64,000 nt of DNA from Parelaphostrongylus tenuis (taxonomy: Eukaryota; Nematoda; Chromadorea; Rhabditida; Metastrongylidae): NCBI GenBank assembly GCA_019055375.1, contig JAHQIW010001478.1, forward strand, positions 22,546 through 86,545, written 5' to 3'. Shown here piece by piece: positions 46,818-59,016 of this stretch; within the stretch, counting starts at the first letter, position 1; every line of letters starts with the position of its first letter. A program made the position numbers and the translations under genes. Below the pieces are notes generated by a model. The model had not been told where the DNA came from. It ran no database searches and was given only the letters and a program-made list of their open reading frames with translations.

Positions 46818-48640
46818 TTGTCTCCACAGACACTCGAGCTGATACGTCAACGTGGAATTGCACGAGCTGCAGGCAACCGAAACCTTACGTCCGAACTTGC
46901 GAAACGATGCAGAGGAGAGATAAGTAAGACCTTAAAGAGAGAATCAAAAGCTGGAAAGAGCATTCGCAAAGCCCAGCCAGGCTTCGCCAACTATGAGACC
47001 AAGATGATTGCACTCCGATACCCTGACGGGACATTACGGCTTCGAGAAGGGCTATGAAGAAAATCACCACCAATACTACTCGGATCTCTTCGCTAGCCAT
47101 GTCCTCATACCGTCATATAAATTGAAAGAGGACGAATATGTCGTTCCACCGGTCCTCCCTTCCGAATCCGACATGCTATATCGTCGAACAACACCCGGAC
47201 CAGACAGGATTAGACCAGAACAACTGAAGAACCTGCCGCCAGTTCTCATCAACACCCTGGCTCGGCTCTTCACTCGCTACCTGTCAGATTGCGAGGTCCC
47301 TATTCAATGGAAAACCAGCAAGACCGTATTGTTGTTCAAAGAGGGAGACCTGCACGACATAGGCAATTATCGTCCAATCTACTTGCTGTCCGTTGTCTGT
47401 AAACTCTTTACTCGAGTCATCCTGAATAGGTTTGACAGAACACTGGACGAAGGACAGCCTTGCGAACAAGCAGGGTTCCGAAAAGGATTTAGTACCATAG
47501 ACTACATCCACACGATCACAAGACTCATTGAAGTTTTGCGAGAGTACAAACAACCACTCTGTCTCACTTTTATCGATCTGAAGAAAGCCTTTAATTCAGT
47601 GGAAACAGAAGCGGTTATGGAGGCTTTGGATAACCAGGGCGTCCCTACTCGGTACATAATGATCCTTCGTGAGCTTTATAAAGATTTTGCGACTAAAATA
47701 TCTCCATTCTACAACAATATCACCATTGACGTAAGAAGAGGGGTTTGACAAGGCCATACAATTTCTCCAAAACTATTCACTGCCACCCTACAAAACGTGA
47801 TGCGAACATTAGAATGGGAAGAAATGGGAGTGAAAACTGACGATCGACAATTAAACCATCTTCGCTTTGCTGACGATATCGTTCTCATAACACCAAACAT
47901 CAGCCAAGCAGAACGAATGTTGACTGATTTCGAAAACGCCTGTGGAAAGATTGGTCTTTAACTGAACCTAACGAAAACAATGTTCATGAGGAACGGATGG
48001 GTTTCTAATGTCCCATTTACGCTCAACCGAACGACAATCTCCGAATGCTCCAGTTACATCTATCTAGGTCGTGAAATCAACATGATGAACGACCTAGCCC
48101 CAGTGTTGAGCAGGAGGAAACGAGCGGTTTGGGGAACGTTTGAGAGCATCGAAGATGTAGTGAAGAGGATAAAGAACATCCAACTCCGTGTCCACCTTTT
48201 CGAGTCACAATTATTCCTGCCCTAACGTATGCAGCAGAAACCTGGTAGCTACGTAAGCAGGATGAGAGATCACTTGGAGTTATCGGTCGCGCAGTCGAAA
48301 GGTCGATGCTAGGAGTATCCCGTGTTTCGCAAATGAGAGAAAGGATCCGAAGTTCCGACCTACGTCAACGATCGAAAGTCAGAGACGCCATTTTACACGC
48401 TAGGATATCAAAAATAAGGTGGGCTGGAAACGTAATGCGCTTCAACGACAACCGATGGACAAGAGCCGTTACCGACTGGATTCCTCGGGACGTCAAGCGC
48501 TCTAAACGAAGACCACTGACCGTTGGTCCGATTTCTTCACGAAAGCGATGAAAGAAAGATATGATGCTTAGCGAATCTCTAGAGCGAGGAGGACCAATTG
48601 GAGTACTCTTGCACGCGATAGGGAAAAATGGAAGAGTTGC
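46818..48640 (+). pseudogene. RTE family B reverse transcriptase, copy 7
   Basis: Linker frame 46818-47057 (SPQTLELIRQRGIARAAGNR). The main frame 47008-47748 holds GPDRIRPEQLKNLPPVLINT, NYRPIYLLSVVCKLF, EQAGFRKGFSTIDYIHTITR, LTFIDLKKAFNSVETEAVME and ends where RQGD would start, because CGA has become TGA. Further on, LRFADDIVLITPNISQAERM (47857-47918) is intact. A CAA-to-TAA change follows near 47958 and a Trp-Ser region stop near 48247. The C-terminal frame 48306-48551 has MLGVSRVSQMRERIRSSDLR and FNDNRWTRAVTDWIPRDVK. Few lesions, so a comparatively young copy. Confidence 0.85.
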
Positions 48641-50929
48641 TGGTACCCGCTCGAGTCACTCGACGATCAACGGGACGACAGGTGACAAAGGTGATAGATA
48701 TATATACATTTTTTTGAATACTAGGTCCTATAAATGGGTCTTCTTGAAAAGGCACGTAACGCAGTATTCAAAGATTTGAGCTTTCGAAAAATTACCAGCA
48801 CTCTTATGAAAAATTCTCGTCCAGCAAAAGGGGCCGTTTCTTCATATGTCTCTGGTTAGCCAAAGAATCATGGCATCAAGTTACTGCATCCCAAGTTCCT
48901 TTTAGATGTTATGCGGATTTCAGTAAACATCCTTCTTTTAAGCATTTGTACTCTACTAAGTTTTGGATGAGAACAGCTAAGCTTTTGCAAAAACATGGCG
49001 TGCTGCAAGCGAAATGTCGATTCTCAGAAGACACCGAATGAAGGTTTATATCTACTTACAAACTGTTTGGCGATTCTGCATTGTTCCGATAGCGAGAAGC
49101 TTGATGCCAACATTGTGAAATCTATCCACGTACCAGAGTAGAAAATGCGCGCCGAGCACGAAACCCGATATTTTTTCAATTGTAACAGGGCCCTAAAATT
49201 TTTTCATTCAAATATAGAAATATCATTGAAGCCGGGATAATTTGTTATTGAAATTCTAAAGAAAAGCTGTGTCGGGCAAAAAAATTTTCGTGTGTGAATT
49301 ATAATTTTGCTTTTGATGTTACAGTGTAATAGGAAACGCATTTTCCAAAAAGTTTCTTTGATTTTTTGCTTTATTTCGTTTGATATGTCATCGCAGTGTT
49401 TTTTTTTCTTTGCTGCACGAATCCCAGTTATTTAATTCTTTTTTCATCTTCTTCTTGAACGGCGTAGAATTCTGGTTGTACGAGCTTCCTTGCAATCTCA
49501 AGAACAGCCTTGTTGTAAAGTTTCAAAGGGCGCTGTTTTTCATTGCTGGAGAGAGTTAGGGGTAGAGCTGGGCCGTGCGCGCTCCGCGATGAGCATTACA
49601 ACCACACAACCACGCGTCCCCTCCTCCTCACTCCAGAGAAAGTTACACTTTTCAAATTCTCGAGATTTGAGCTATCGAACAATTATGGAAAGGTTGAAAA
49701 CAAGTGAAAATGAATTACTTCTTCAAAAAATTGTTGAATTACTTCTTCAAAAAACTGACAATGGGTGTGCAAAGCGGAAGAGAACCTTTACATCTACCAT
49801 CGACCGTCATAACAAGACCAAGGATAGAATAATGTGGTTTACAAACTCGACCCTCTTAGTCTGCCTTACGAACATCCCGGAACATTTGGGGAGTAATGAA
49901 ATTCTGCTGTATTTGCTTGCTCAACGCATCTCCAAACAATATACATATTAGAATCCTCGGAATTCACCGCCATTTATACGGATGTGTTAAATTACTACTC
50001 TGTCCATGATTGAAGTCCTTACTAAACAATAGTAGTAATTATGGATAGCTTGAGCAGTTCATAGCTTTCCTAGAAGATTGTCAAACGCGCTAAATTTTTA
50101 AGTGCTCTAGAAACTTTGCACAAAAATGAGAAGGCTTGCAATGCAACAGAGTCTACCAACAAGCCTTGCCATTGTGTTCATATTTGAAGTTGTAGTATAG
50201 TCGCCAGCTGCTACTCCACTGTGATCATATTGATGATTGTTTTTTCGTTCTGTCATTAACTCAACACCAGAGTAATAAATAAATGTGGTGAACTTATTCC
50301 TAGTAGTATTGAGTGATATGCTGAATTTTGAACGTTAGAGGCAAATAAACTCTCATTTTACTTTTTCGAGGCTTACATGTTACTGATGGCACTACAACAG
50401 CTTCTGTTTCTTCATCACTCCTTCTGCGACACAACACATCGATCTGCCAGCAAGCAACCGTCATATGTTTGGCCTAATCCTAGATCACAAATATAAAATG
50501 TCTCAGTGCGGTTCTCTAGTGCCAAGGCTGACTGTTATTCAAATATCACTGAACATATTACTAAAGCGCCACATATCTGGGATGTCCAAGGCGGTTAAAT
50601 TGTGCGCGGCAGGTCACCTTAGTAATACCAATTTAGTGTACATTGGGAACGACTCCTCTATGACTGACCAATAGCTCGTGTGTAGCACTGTGCAACTTTG
50701 TAAATAAAAGAAGGTCAATAAATAAGAGGAATTGAGATTAAATCATTCTTTTTTGGAATTATATTGAATGTTTTATTGGGGGTTTCAAAAACAGTCGATC
50801 TTTTGATATAAAAGAAGGTATTTCCACATCAATAATATGCGCAGCAGTCTTCTTAACTCTGAAAACATACTGCAGGATAGGAAAGAATGTTTAGATACCA
50901 TCAACTACGCCTTTCCTCGAAAGAGGAGA

Positions 50930-53400
50930 TAGCATGAATTCATTATAGTAGAGTTGATGTGTGAAATATTACTAGGCGACCATAGATCCTATTGCAATAC
51001 ACTGTTGACAGTACTCATGATATTAACGCAAAATGTAGGCATTGTAGAAACAGTTATCTCATATCTCAGTAAGCACACAATCGATGCGCTCTTCTGTGTA
51101 GGGCATGTATGTTTATGTTAAAGTATTTGAAGCGTCTAATTATGCACTGCACCGACCGGCACTCAGAACCGCTGGCGAAATCCCTCTCGTTGTGTACGCT
51201 TCGCTTCTTAATCTTCGTTACCGTCTTTGTTGAGAAGTGCCTCGTTTCAAATTTCAAACTACCGCAAACTTAAATAGCTCAGCGTTTATCTCTACAAAAC
51301 GATAATAACAGCAAATCAATTTGACAAGAGCATACTTATATAATGATTTTGAAATCTACAGAATTCATGGCCACATATCAATTGACAGAGAATTCAAACG
51401 TTTGTGGCAACAGCTGTGTTTCACTGCAATAGATGCGGTAGAGTAGAAAAGATAGAATATAACCAGAACAAAAGGTAAATGTATTGTAGGATGATCTAAG
51501 TCTATGCTATTGTATAATGAGGCTACTCACATCTCGCCCTTAGTGAATGAAACAGTGCGATGCATTCAAAATCGACCGGTCTCTCGATCAGAAATAATGA
51601 AATACTATTTTGCATACAAAACAAAGGCCTAATCACAGCTTACTTATTAGCTCGTTAGCATACCTTGTACATGGCGTATAGCCTCAAAAAATGCACTGGA
51701 TTGAGGAGGGGGAAAGGTTCAACTCGTGCTGTCCATTCTGCATTACTTGTGGTGCAATCCAATTGGCGCCAATGAATGACGTTGTAATGCATTAGCTAGC
51801 AATATTTCGGGGAAATGCTAGAATGGCGTAACAAACGCATGACAGCATAGATCATAGAAGGCCTACAGTGAATGGTGTAAAAAAGCAGCCTCAGAATCAA
51901 TGGGTTTCGTGAAAATTGACGAAAAAAGTCGACGATTGGGGTGGTCGTTGGAATGTTACGAGTTAAACGAGGAAGCCATCATTAAGATTGTCGACCTTTC
52001 TGACTAAAATTCTAAAAAAAGCGCATACACATAGGCTTGTATTTTTAGTTATTCAGTTTGCATGATTGTGCAATAAAAGCAATTCGACTGACCTTTCAGC
52101 GTTTCTTATCCTTGTCTAGTGGGACTTTGAAGTCACAATTCTTGTACTCATCTAAAGTAGAGTGGCGAGAAAATGAAGTAACATCCCCAGTTAAAGTCTA
52201 ATTGTGCTAGATGATTGTTAATAGACTGATTGTGGGTTAATAATGATTTGCTTTTATAAAATGGTCTATTTGATAGCAGTCGATAATAACACTAAGAAAA
52301 GATTACGGCGTTAGACAATTCCTACCGTGTGGCAAGAGATGAGCAAACAATCCTTAAATTTGTTGTGGAGAACTGCCATTTCCAACTGCTAACAGATGTT
52401 AGATGCCGCGTAGACTTAGATGAACGAACTCCGCTTAATGTTAGTCTAGTGAGCAAAAACAAATCATGCCCTTTACGTCGGACCAAGCCAATCAGAATTG
52501 AATTATATTTCACACTTCCGCGTGCTTTCACTTTTTCACGCATGTAATTTGCGGGAAACACGAAAACATATGAACGTGTAGGGAAATTTTGTACCATCAG
52601 GGTCATTAGTTCAATCTGGAGATTCTATGAAGGCGAAGTAAAAATTGGTAGTCAAATAACAAAGTCGCACATCGCATGTCATCCGTCTGCGCGTCATCGA
52701 TCGTTGATCTCAACAACACCTTCCCCTCACTTCGCAGCCCCTGAATTTGCCAAAAAACCCCATACCTGCGTATGTGGGTCAATCTAATTTCTTCCAGTAC
52801 ACTGCAACAAAGCTGTCTTTATAGGGTTAAGCACAACTTTAGAATCCTTAAAATCCCGCGCTGTTGAAGGATTACTAATAGCACAAAAAAAGCTCCGTCT
52901 TGCGAGAAAAATGCATGTGTGAAACACAAATGTTCTCTTTTTATTTCAGCGCTGTGTAAGGAGAGGGAATTTGTTCAGCAAAATATAAGCGAAAGAAAAA
53001 AAAGCAGATAGTACGTGTAATTCATATATTTCTTCTGAATGCTACAGCGTTATAATGAGGATTTTTTTTTTTGAAAAACGGTTAAGAATGGCTTTGGCCG
53101 CAGTTTTATGCTTTGGAACGATTACTAGCCTTCGCATTGAAATTCCTTGTCCAGCGAAGCGAATTCGTTTTCCATTTATCGTCGTCTAACATATAAGTAC
53201 CAAATGCGATACAATTAGTTGAGATATCATGGTACTCTACTCTAGTGTACCATTAGTTGGCAACAGATTATGCGCCGTCTATGTAAGCTCAAAATCACAT
53301 AATGTGTTACTTTGGGGAAGAATGAGGGAACGACTAAATGGCGAAGGTTAGATCACTCTGGGATCATACAAAGGTGCATCTAGCTGGATACAATGTCAGA
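50930..53400 (+). repeat. R1c: diverged third copy of R1
   Basis: Matches R1b in order and orientation: 50940-51480 with 30950-31390, 52200-52500 with 32820-33130 ('acaaatcatg', 'ggagaactgcca', 'gattgttaat'), and 53240-53345 with 33205-33305 ('ctactctagt', 'gcaacagattat', 'aagaatgag'). Divergence is much greater than between R1a and R1b. The middle Penelope piece is absent, and 52560-53150 is extra, AT-rich sequence with a dispersed-repeat copy. The palindrome border cuts through this unit. Confidence 0.7.
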
Positions 53401-53440
53401 TAAAGCACTCCAATAGTAAGGCGTAAGATAAAAAAACATA

Positions 53441-53719
53441 ATGGAGAGGATTTTGATAAGAAAGTCAGAACTTCTGTGCAAGATTCTAAATCGTCATCAA
53501 AAATCTTTTGAAGAAAATTACAAAGGCTCAAAAGATCCAAAAATGAGAAGCAAGGAAGATCGTTTTGCCTTCACGCGTGACGTGATGTCATACCTCAGGC
53601 TCATCTTTTCTGATCCACATGTGAGCTGCACTAACCTATATGTTGTAATTGGCGACTGTACTCCAGAGGACATCAATCAAGAGCTTTGTGATTTGTTCAC
53701 AACCGTCTTGACGTGGTGA
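53441..53719 (+). pseudogene. Penelope-like C-terminal remnant
   Basis: The frame includes SKDPKMRSKEDRFAFTRDVM and SYLRLIF, which matches the conserved end of the Penelope ORF (NPEMNRKEECVTITRDLAPF.RLIF in the R1a copy). The residues before it (NRHQKSFEENYKG) replace the TLEAFW block, and the frame runs 30 codons beyond the usual stop. There is no GIY-YIG core nearby, so only the tail survives. Family-A RTE sequence starts within a few bases of its stop codon. Confidence 0.55.
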
Positions 53720-53722
53720 AAG

Positions 53723-55560
53723 TGTCAGTGTTCGTCTTTACGGTTCAGCAGAGCGTGGGAAGACTGTTGAATTGAAAAGGATAGCGCGTAGCGCTGGGTC
53801 CGCTATTTGGTCGGTGGCATCTGTGAAAGGCCCCAACACGGCACACGCTGTTTTCTTCCTTCTGTAACGCCCCTCTGTTATGTTCTTCTCCATTTCATTA
53901 ACCTAAGATTCGCGTAGGAGGTGGTCTGCGTAATAGGAGATCGACCAATTCGAATTTCTTCTTTGCGCCCACGGTTTTCATAAATTGGGAGTCGATGTCT
54001 CTAATGCGTAGTTCGAACGAGGATATTGATGCCATCCGTGAAAGAAAAGCTCTACAGATTTTTTTCATTAACGTTTATACCCTTCTTTTTCCTGCCGAGC
54101 GACTCATTTATCAGCTACACTTCGGAGGTGAACAACTGTGGCGATATCGTATTTCCTTGTCAGAACTCTTTTTCAAAAACAGTAAGAAACTGCTAGAAAA
54201 GCTGTGTTTTTATATGCAGTTTTAATATCAGTCTGCTAACGTTTGTTTATGGAATAGTTCTGCACTTTGTTCTACAAACGCTGAGAGGATTGCATTTTTT
54301 TGACGCCATTAAATGCTTTGCATAGTTGACAAAAGGCTTAAGAGATGGCATTCCACACTAACCATCATAACCTTGGACACGGTCTGTATACGTTCTATGC
54401 AACAAAATCCCTATCGAATCTTCGCTTGCTTAACTGATTGCTCCTCATCCAAAGTTTTTGATAAGAACAAAGGATAACCCTCGTAAAAGCTTATATAGTA
54501 TCCTTGACATGCAACCCGGTTGATAGATGCAAAAATCCCTTTAGTCACCTTTTTGCGGAGGATAACTTTATTTCAACATAAATCCATATTACGGCGCGAA
54601 TTCCTCCATCTTCGATCGTCAACCCTGACAGCGAAACTGTATATCGCTCAAGTTCCGACGGCATTCTTTAGATTGATTTTTTAATGCTCCTTTCAATAGT
54701 TTCTTTTGCCTGTACAATGTAGATCCTCTTGCAAAGCTTTTCTGCAGCTGACACTCAATACCACTAGTGTTAGATGTGCAGCATCATGTCAGGCCTGAGC
54801 TTCTCTATCTTTTCAGCAAGTCCTTCGTGGTGGAGAAGGTGTGCTCGGACCTTCTGATTTACATAACTGAGGAAAAGTCGACACAAAACTCCTGAATTTT
54901 TCGACAAGCATCTCGTAGTCTTCGGTCGAATTATCTTCATTCTATAGTCATAGTTGCATAGGATTTCGTATAAAATGCTTCCTTCATAGATATCTTGATG
55001 ACTTCTCCACTTTCGATGGCATGAATTCTTTTCCAGGTTGCGACTAAATCCCATCTTTTTCCGAAGAAGACAGTGATCTCGCTTAGCAAAGGATAAAAGG
55101 GATTACGGATGTGCCAAGTAGACACCATTTTCTTTTTGCAAGTATACATTTGCATTTCGCATGTATCGTATCTTTAGGAAATTTCTATGTCAAACGGCGA
55201 TGTCTGTCTTCTGGAAAAATGAATTTCCATGGAAGAGACGTGCTGCAGACTGAAGTCGTACTCAAATCTTAACTATTTCTCCTAATTCAAAGTTGCGAAT
55301 CTTGCATTCGCTCTGGTAGGCTTCCCTATTCTGGCTTTAATGTCTCCGACAATGGATTTGTGACGAAGCGCAATATTATGGATAACTTCCTCAAATTGGT
55401 AATAAATCGCTTATAACCCGTGTTCATCAGCTGCATCGGTCGGATTCATGATAAGACTTATCACTGAGGATATTTTTCTTCAACTGAAAACAAGACGCTT
55501 TGGATCTGACTCATTAACATTCGTCAGCTGCATAGATCGGTGAGTGACATTTGATGATGA
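53723..55560 (-). mobile_element. RTE-clade retrotransposon, family A copy 2, internal deletions
   Basis: Minus-strand relic. The 3' edge (53740) corresponds to about 1630 of the first copy ('gactgttgaattgaaaagg', 'gctatttggtcggtggc'), so some 480 bases of its 3' end are missing. RT-region sequence runs to about 54560, then linker and endonuclease to about 55560. The endonuclease is recognisable near 55390-55300 as a GDIKA..G-like remnant of the GDFN strand. The frame at 55054-54770 (RPKTTRCLSKN..., LAEKIEKLRPDMMLH) is the linker. Heavily decayed. Confidence 0.75.
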
Positions 55561-56629
55561 AGATTATCCTATTTCATATAAACATTAGGAAAAAATCATA
55601 AAGTATGAGAATCATACATTTTGTTTGAAATTTTTACAGAAGAAAATATCATGAAAATAACGAAATTTACTCAAGGTACACGAATCGGGCTATACGATCG
55701 ATCGCTCAAATTATCGATCTACACAAACTCACACATTATAAACGACAAAAAATAATCGGCGTCTTTGGAACTCAATCTTTCTTTAACTTCTACAGTGTAG
55801 TGAAACGATATCCCTAGCAGGCGAGCGCAGCGTTGGAATTCATACAGCTTTTGACATTATAAGGAAGCTCTTTCCGGCGAATTACAAATGAGATAAAGCG
55901 CAACGCCTAAAGCCATAGTTTTATTTTTCTTGCTATCAAGCTGTGAGGGAAAGGTTTTTCTCAAAAAAGCACATTTCTAATTTTTCCGAAATTTTAAGCT
56001 TCTGATGATCACTAAAAGTATACTGAGTTTCATTGTACGACGAACGAACAATTCTTTTCCAAAAATGCACATACGATGACAGGAAAATACAAAATAGCTC
56101 ATTGCTTTGATAGATTATAGGCTTACGTCGTTCTTTCTGATTATAAGGGAAACGACGTTAACACGATCTCATTTACTGGAGGGGAGCTCATGTAGGAGTT
56201 TTGGTAATCATTCAGAAACTGAGTCTTCAGGCTACCGCTCTATGCCGACGTTTTTCTTTCGAAACCCTTTTGCACCGCTTTGATCTTCACACAAAACTAG
56301 AGCATATTTCTCACTAGACGGATCTCTTTCTTTGGATTTTCAATAAATATAAGATATCGTGGTGCTTTTTTATGCCATTACTACGCTTATATCCTAAAAA
56401 GAACGTTCTGTGTGAGCCTGCAGGTAAAATAAGTTGAATTTGAAGTGAGGGAGAGGGCGATTGTGGGCCATTCACGTCGCGGTGGGTGTGGTGCTCACGT
56501 GAGTGCTGACGTAAAACTTCGCTGCCGAAATACCTTTCTACGCGCTCAAATTATCGAAAAAATATTGGCTTCAGGAAGCACTATGTGAAATGTATGACTC
56601 TGCTACAAAAAGACTTCAAATACTAATCC
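55561..56629. other. Unassigned, with dispersed repeat
   Basis: No gene. A dispersed-repeat copy lies at about 55930-56180 ('gaaaggtttttctcaaaaaagc', 'taagcttctgatgatcact'). A GC-richer patch at about 56440-56530 ('cacgtcgcggtgggtgtgg') stands out from its surroundings but has no open frame. Confidence 0.5.
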
Positions 56630-56890
56630 TTTATTTTTTACGAGCAATCGAGTGCGCAAACACTCTGTGTTAGGTGAAAATTTTGCTTGACATAGAGTGT
56701 AAAACCTTTGTCTTCGATGACTCTCTGTAAAGAAGCAGAGATTCCCGAGATAACTGACTATAAACATATCGAAAGACGACATTTTCTGCCCGACTGACGA
56801 GTCTGTATGCACGAAACACGTGTATCGGGCTGTACAAGAGCCCTTACCAGACCACATGACGAGTTGGCTAAATAATAATAGAAAAAACCT
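56630..56890 (-). mobile_element. Foldback-MITE half copy
   Basis: Contains the central hairpin (56660-56700, 'acactctgtgttaggtgaaa' to 'catagagtgt'), then 'cccgactgacgagtctgtat', 'cacgtgtatcgggctgtaca', 'agagcccttaccagaccaca' and 'gttggctaaataataat'. Only one arm is present, so it is a half element. Confidence 0.75.
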
Positions 56891-58990
56891 CAGATACTTT
56901 TAATTTGCCATGAAATCGAGCATGAACCACTTGTGTAAATAATCTCCAATGTGGTTTCTTTGTCCGAATTCACGAGGCCTGAACTTCCTAATTGCTTCCA
57001 ACAGTGACTCAAAGGCATCATCACCTAATCAGAATTAAAGATTGAATTACAATGGAATTTAGGAGGCTCGATCTAACTCTGCATCTATCGTTCATTCCAA
57101 GCGATCTATCGCGTTGCGCGTTACACATGTGAAGTGTGATCTCCACATCGAACGAATGACTGTGATACCAAAGATCCCCTCGACAGCTCATACGCATCGG
57201 CAGTGCACCTTCATGTTAGTAAATTAGTCGATCATCGCGTCAACAGCTGTTCACGTGGACGCCTTAGCCAATGGGTTGCGAATGCCCAACGGCCACTTTC
57301 TTGCTCTTGGCAACCCAACTTATTTTACCTGCTGCGTTTCGGAGAAACAACTTTTCAGGATATAAGCACATCATTAACATCAGAAAGAATTATGCTATGG
57401 AATGATTAACATTACATTGAAGAAAGAACTCTGTCCGGCGAAAACAATGCCTGTCTTTTATACGAGAAATCTCTCCTTAAGCAACGTCAAGAGAAGCTTT
57501 TTCTAAAAACCCAGCGACCTGTGTGGAGAGCCTGAAGTCTCAGCTTTCGAATGATTACTAACACTCCTATGAAACCCTCCTCTCCACCAAATGAGGTAGG
57601 TTTTTCATATATTTCCTTATAATCAGAAGGAACCGCTTATTTAAATATTGGATTTATCTCGACTATGCTGCTAAGGCGTTTCTTGATATTGCAGTCTTTG
57701 GAAAGGATCATAAATCAAAGTTCTTCTTCCACATGCCTCTATACACTAAATGTATTTCACATGTTCACGTAAGAGTAACCAACTAGGTCCTTTGTCATAG
57801 TTCGCTAACATTTTGAGTTATTCTTAGTACTGAGTCCAGTTGATGGCGCATGTATTTCAATTGTAATTAGTATAATCCCCAATGAAAAATTCTCTGTAGT
57901 GGTATTGGTAGGTGAAATTCTGATGGAGCACTTGATGTGTTTTCTGCTCAGTGACTCTGATGCAGCACATAATGTACTTTTACGAGGAACAACTGAAGCT
58001 TGAGCTGTGATTGTTTATTGCAATAATGCCAATACAATATAAGGATCTGGCGATATATAGTTGAGCGAGTAGATACGAATTTGTGCGGTTAACAGGAACA
58101 CTGGAAGACAAATATTGGCCTGCGCTAATTTAGCGGACCATTGCAGAGATGAACACTCGAACACACATCTCTCTGAACCTTTGGCTCACCTATAAACGGA
58201 CCGATGACAAAGGTCTCTCCTAGAGAATATGCATGCGGCCAGTTTGAAAACAAGTGTGAGCGCAACGGATCATTAAGAAACAGCCGATGGCAAGAAACAT
58301 GAAGGTTGCAGAACAGGCGCTTCAATAAGCTGCAGCAAGCGTATAGCATGCTTACCTTGTAGTGATATTACCGCATCTAAGAATATCCTACAGTATAACT
58401 AAATTTGAACGCTTGGGCTAAAATTCTAAGAAATTTAATTGAATTAGAAGAAATGAGCGCACAACAGTATAGAAATAAGGGCTGTTCGTAGAAATTTCAC
58501 TATACCCCATCGACAGTGCGTAAGCAAATTTTTAGAAAAAGCGTTTTTCTTCACCACCGGAACTGCTCTTTTTACATCTGTCTTTCAGTGACGAAGTAGT
58601 TTAAGTGCCTTTGAAACCCGAACAAATCCATTTTTCTAGTAGCGCTTTCATTCTTCATATCTCTATTTTCAAGACAGGCACTTATGAATCAATTTGTCAC
58701 TGGAATTGAGGTGATATCCAAAGTAATTACATATCATACTTCGCGCTTCTTTCGCTCAAACGCATGGAGGATCGACCACTCACCGCGTCGATTCTGGCAT
58801 TCTCAATTAAATTTTTTCGTCAGTAAGTACTTAGGCAATCTGTGAAATCCAAAAAAATTTCTATTGTGTCAAACTGATCCTATCAAGAACTCAGGATTCT
58901 CACAGTAATTAAGAATTGAAAAAAAAACTAGCGTGCTGTGCACCAGTATTTTTCGATTATTATGTTATAACTTGGTGGAAGTGTGTGTTT
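56891..58990. other. Unassigned interval upstream of the MYST gene
   Basis: No recognised gene. A dispersed-repeat copy is at about 57430-57640. The frames at 57203-57409 (plus) and 58349-58125 (minus) resemble no family. At 58763-58821 an ATG-led stretch (MEDRPLTASILAF...) ends at a strong donor (gtaagt). It could be an upstream exon or 5' leader of the next gene, but joining it to the next acceptor shifts the frame into a stop. Confidence 0.45.
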
Positions 58991-59001
58991 TGTAAATGAG
59001 C

Positions 59002-59010
59002 CATTTTCAG
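59002..59010 (+). promoter_or_regulatory. Candidate trans-splice acceptor
   Basis: CATTTTCAG lies six bases upstream of the chosen ATG (59017). In nematodes such a site just before the start codon usually accepts a spliced leader. It could instead be an ordinary acceptor for a non-coding first exon. Confidence 0.45.
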
Positions 59011-59016
59011 GGGACA

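Larger units (their letters stand above)
45686..48705 (+). mobile_element. RTE-clade retrotransposon, family B copy 7, lightly decayed
   Basis: A 3.0-kb element (about 45698-48693) starting in the 5' leader and ending with the 'gacaggtgacaaaggtgat' tail. Both sides carry 'atagatatatat' (45686-45697 and 48694-48705), consistent with a target-site duplication in a TA-rich target. It is the best-preserved copy in the window: the endonuclease is open for 233 codons from its ATG, and the RT is inactivated mainly by single-base stops. It postdates the palindrome because the left arm keeps the empty site. Confidence 0.9.
42179..52017 (-). repeat. Right arm of the giant palindrome
   Basis: 9.84 kb including a 3.0-kb RTE insertion, so 6.8 kb of arm sequence. 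It mirrors 34303-40950. The outer end near 52017 lies inside a third R1 copy (about 50930-53400): the part of R1 inside the arm is mirrored on the left, the part outside is not. Both arms carry MITE sequence near the centre (40200-40690 and 42390-42900). Confidence 0.9.

Noticed and set aside
34303..52017. Palindrome as terminal inverted repeats of one Maverick-like or other autonomous DNA transposon
   Set aside because: No integrase, polymerase or transposase coding is visible in the 1.2-kb spacer or the arms, and no target duplication is evident at 34303/52017.
58763..58821. ATG-led exon with a strong donor upstream of the MYST gene
   Set aside because: Splicing to 59011 gives a stop codon at once; kept only as a possible non-coding leader.
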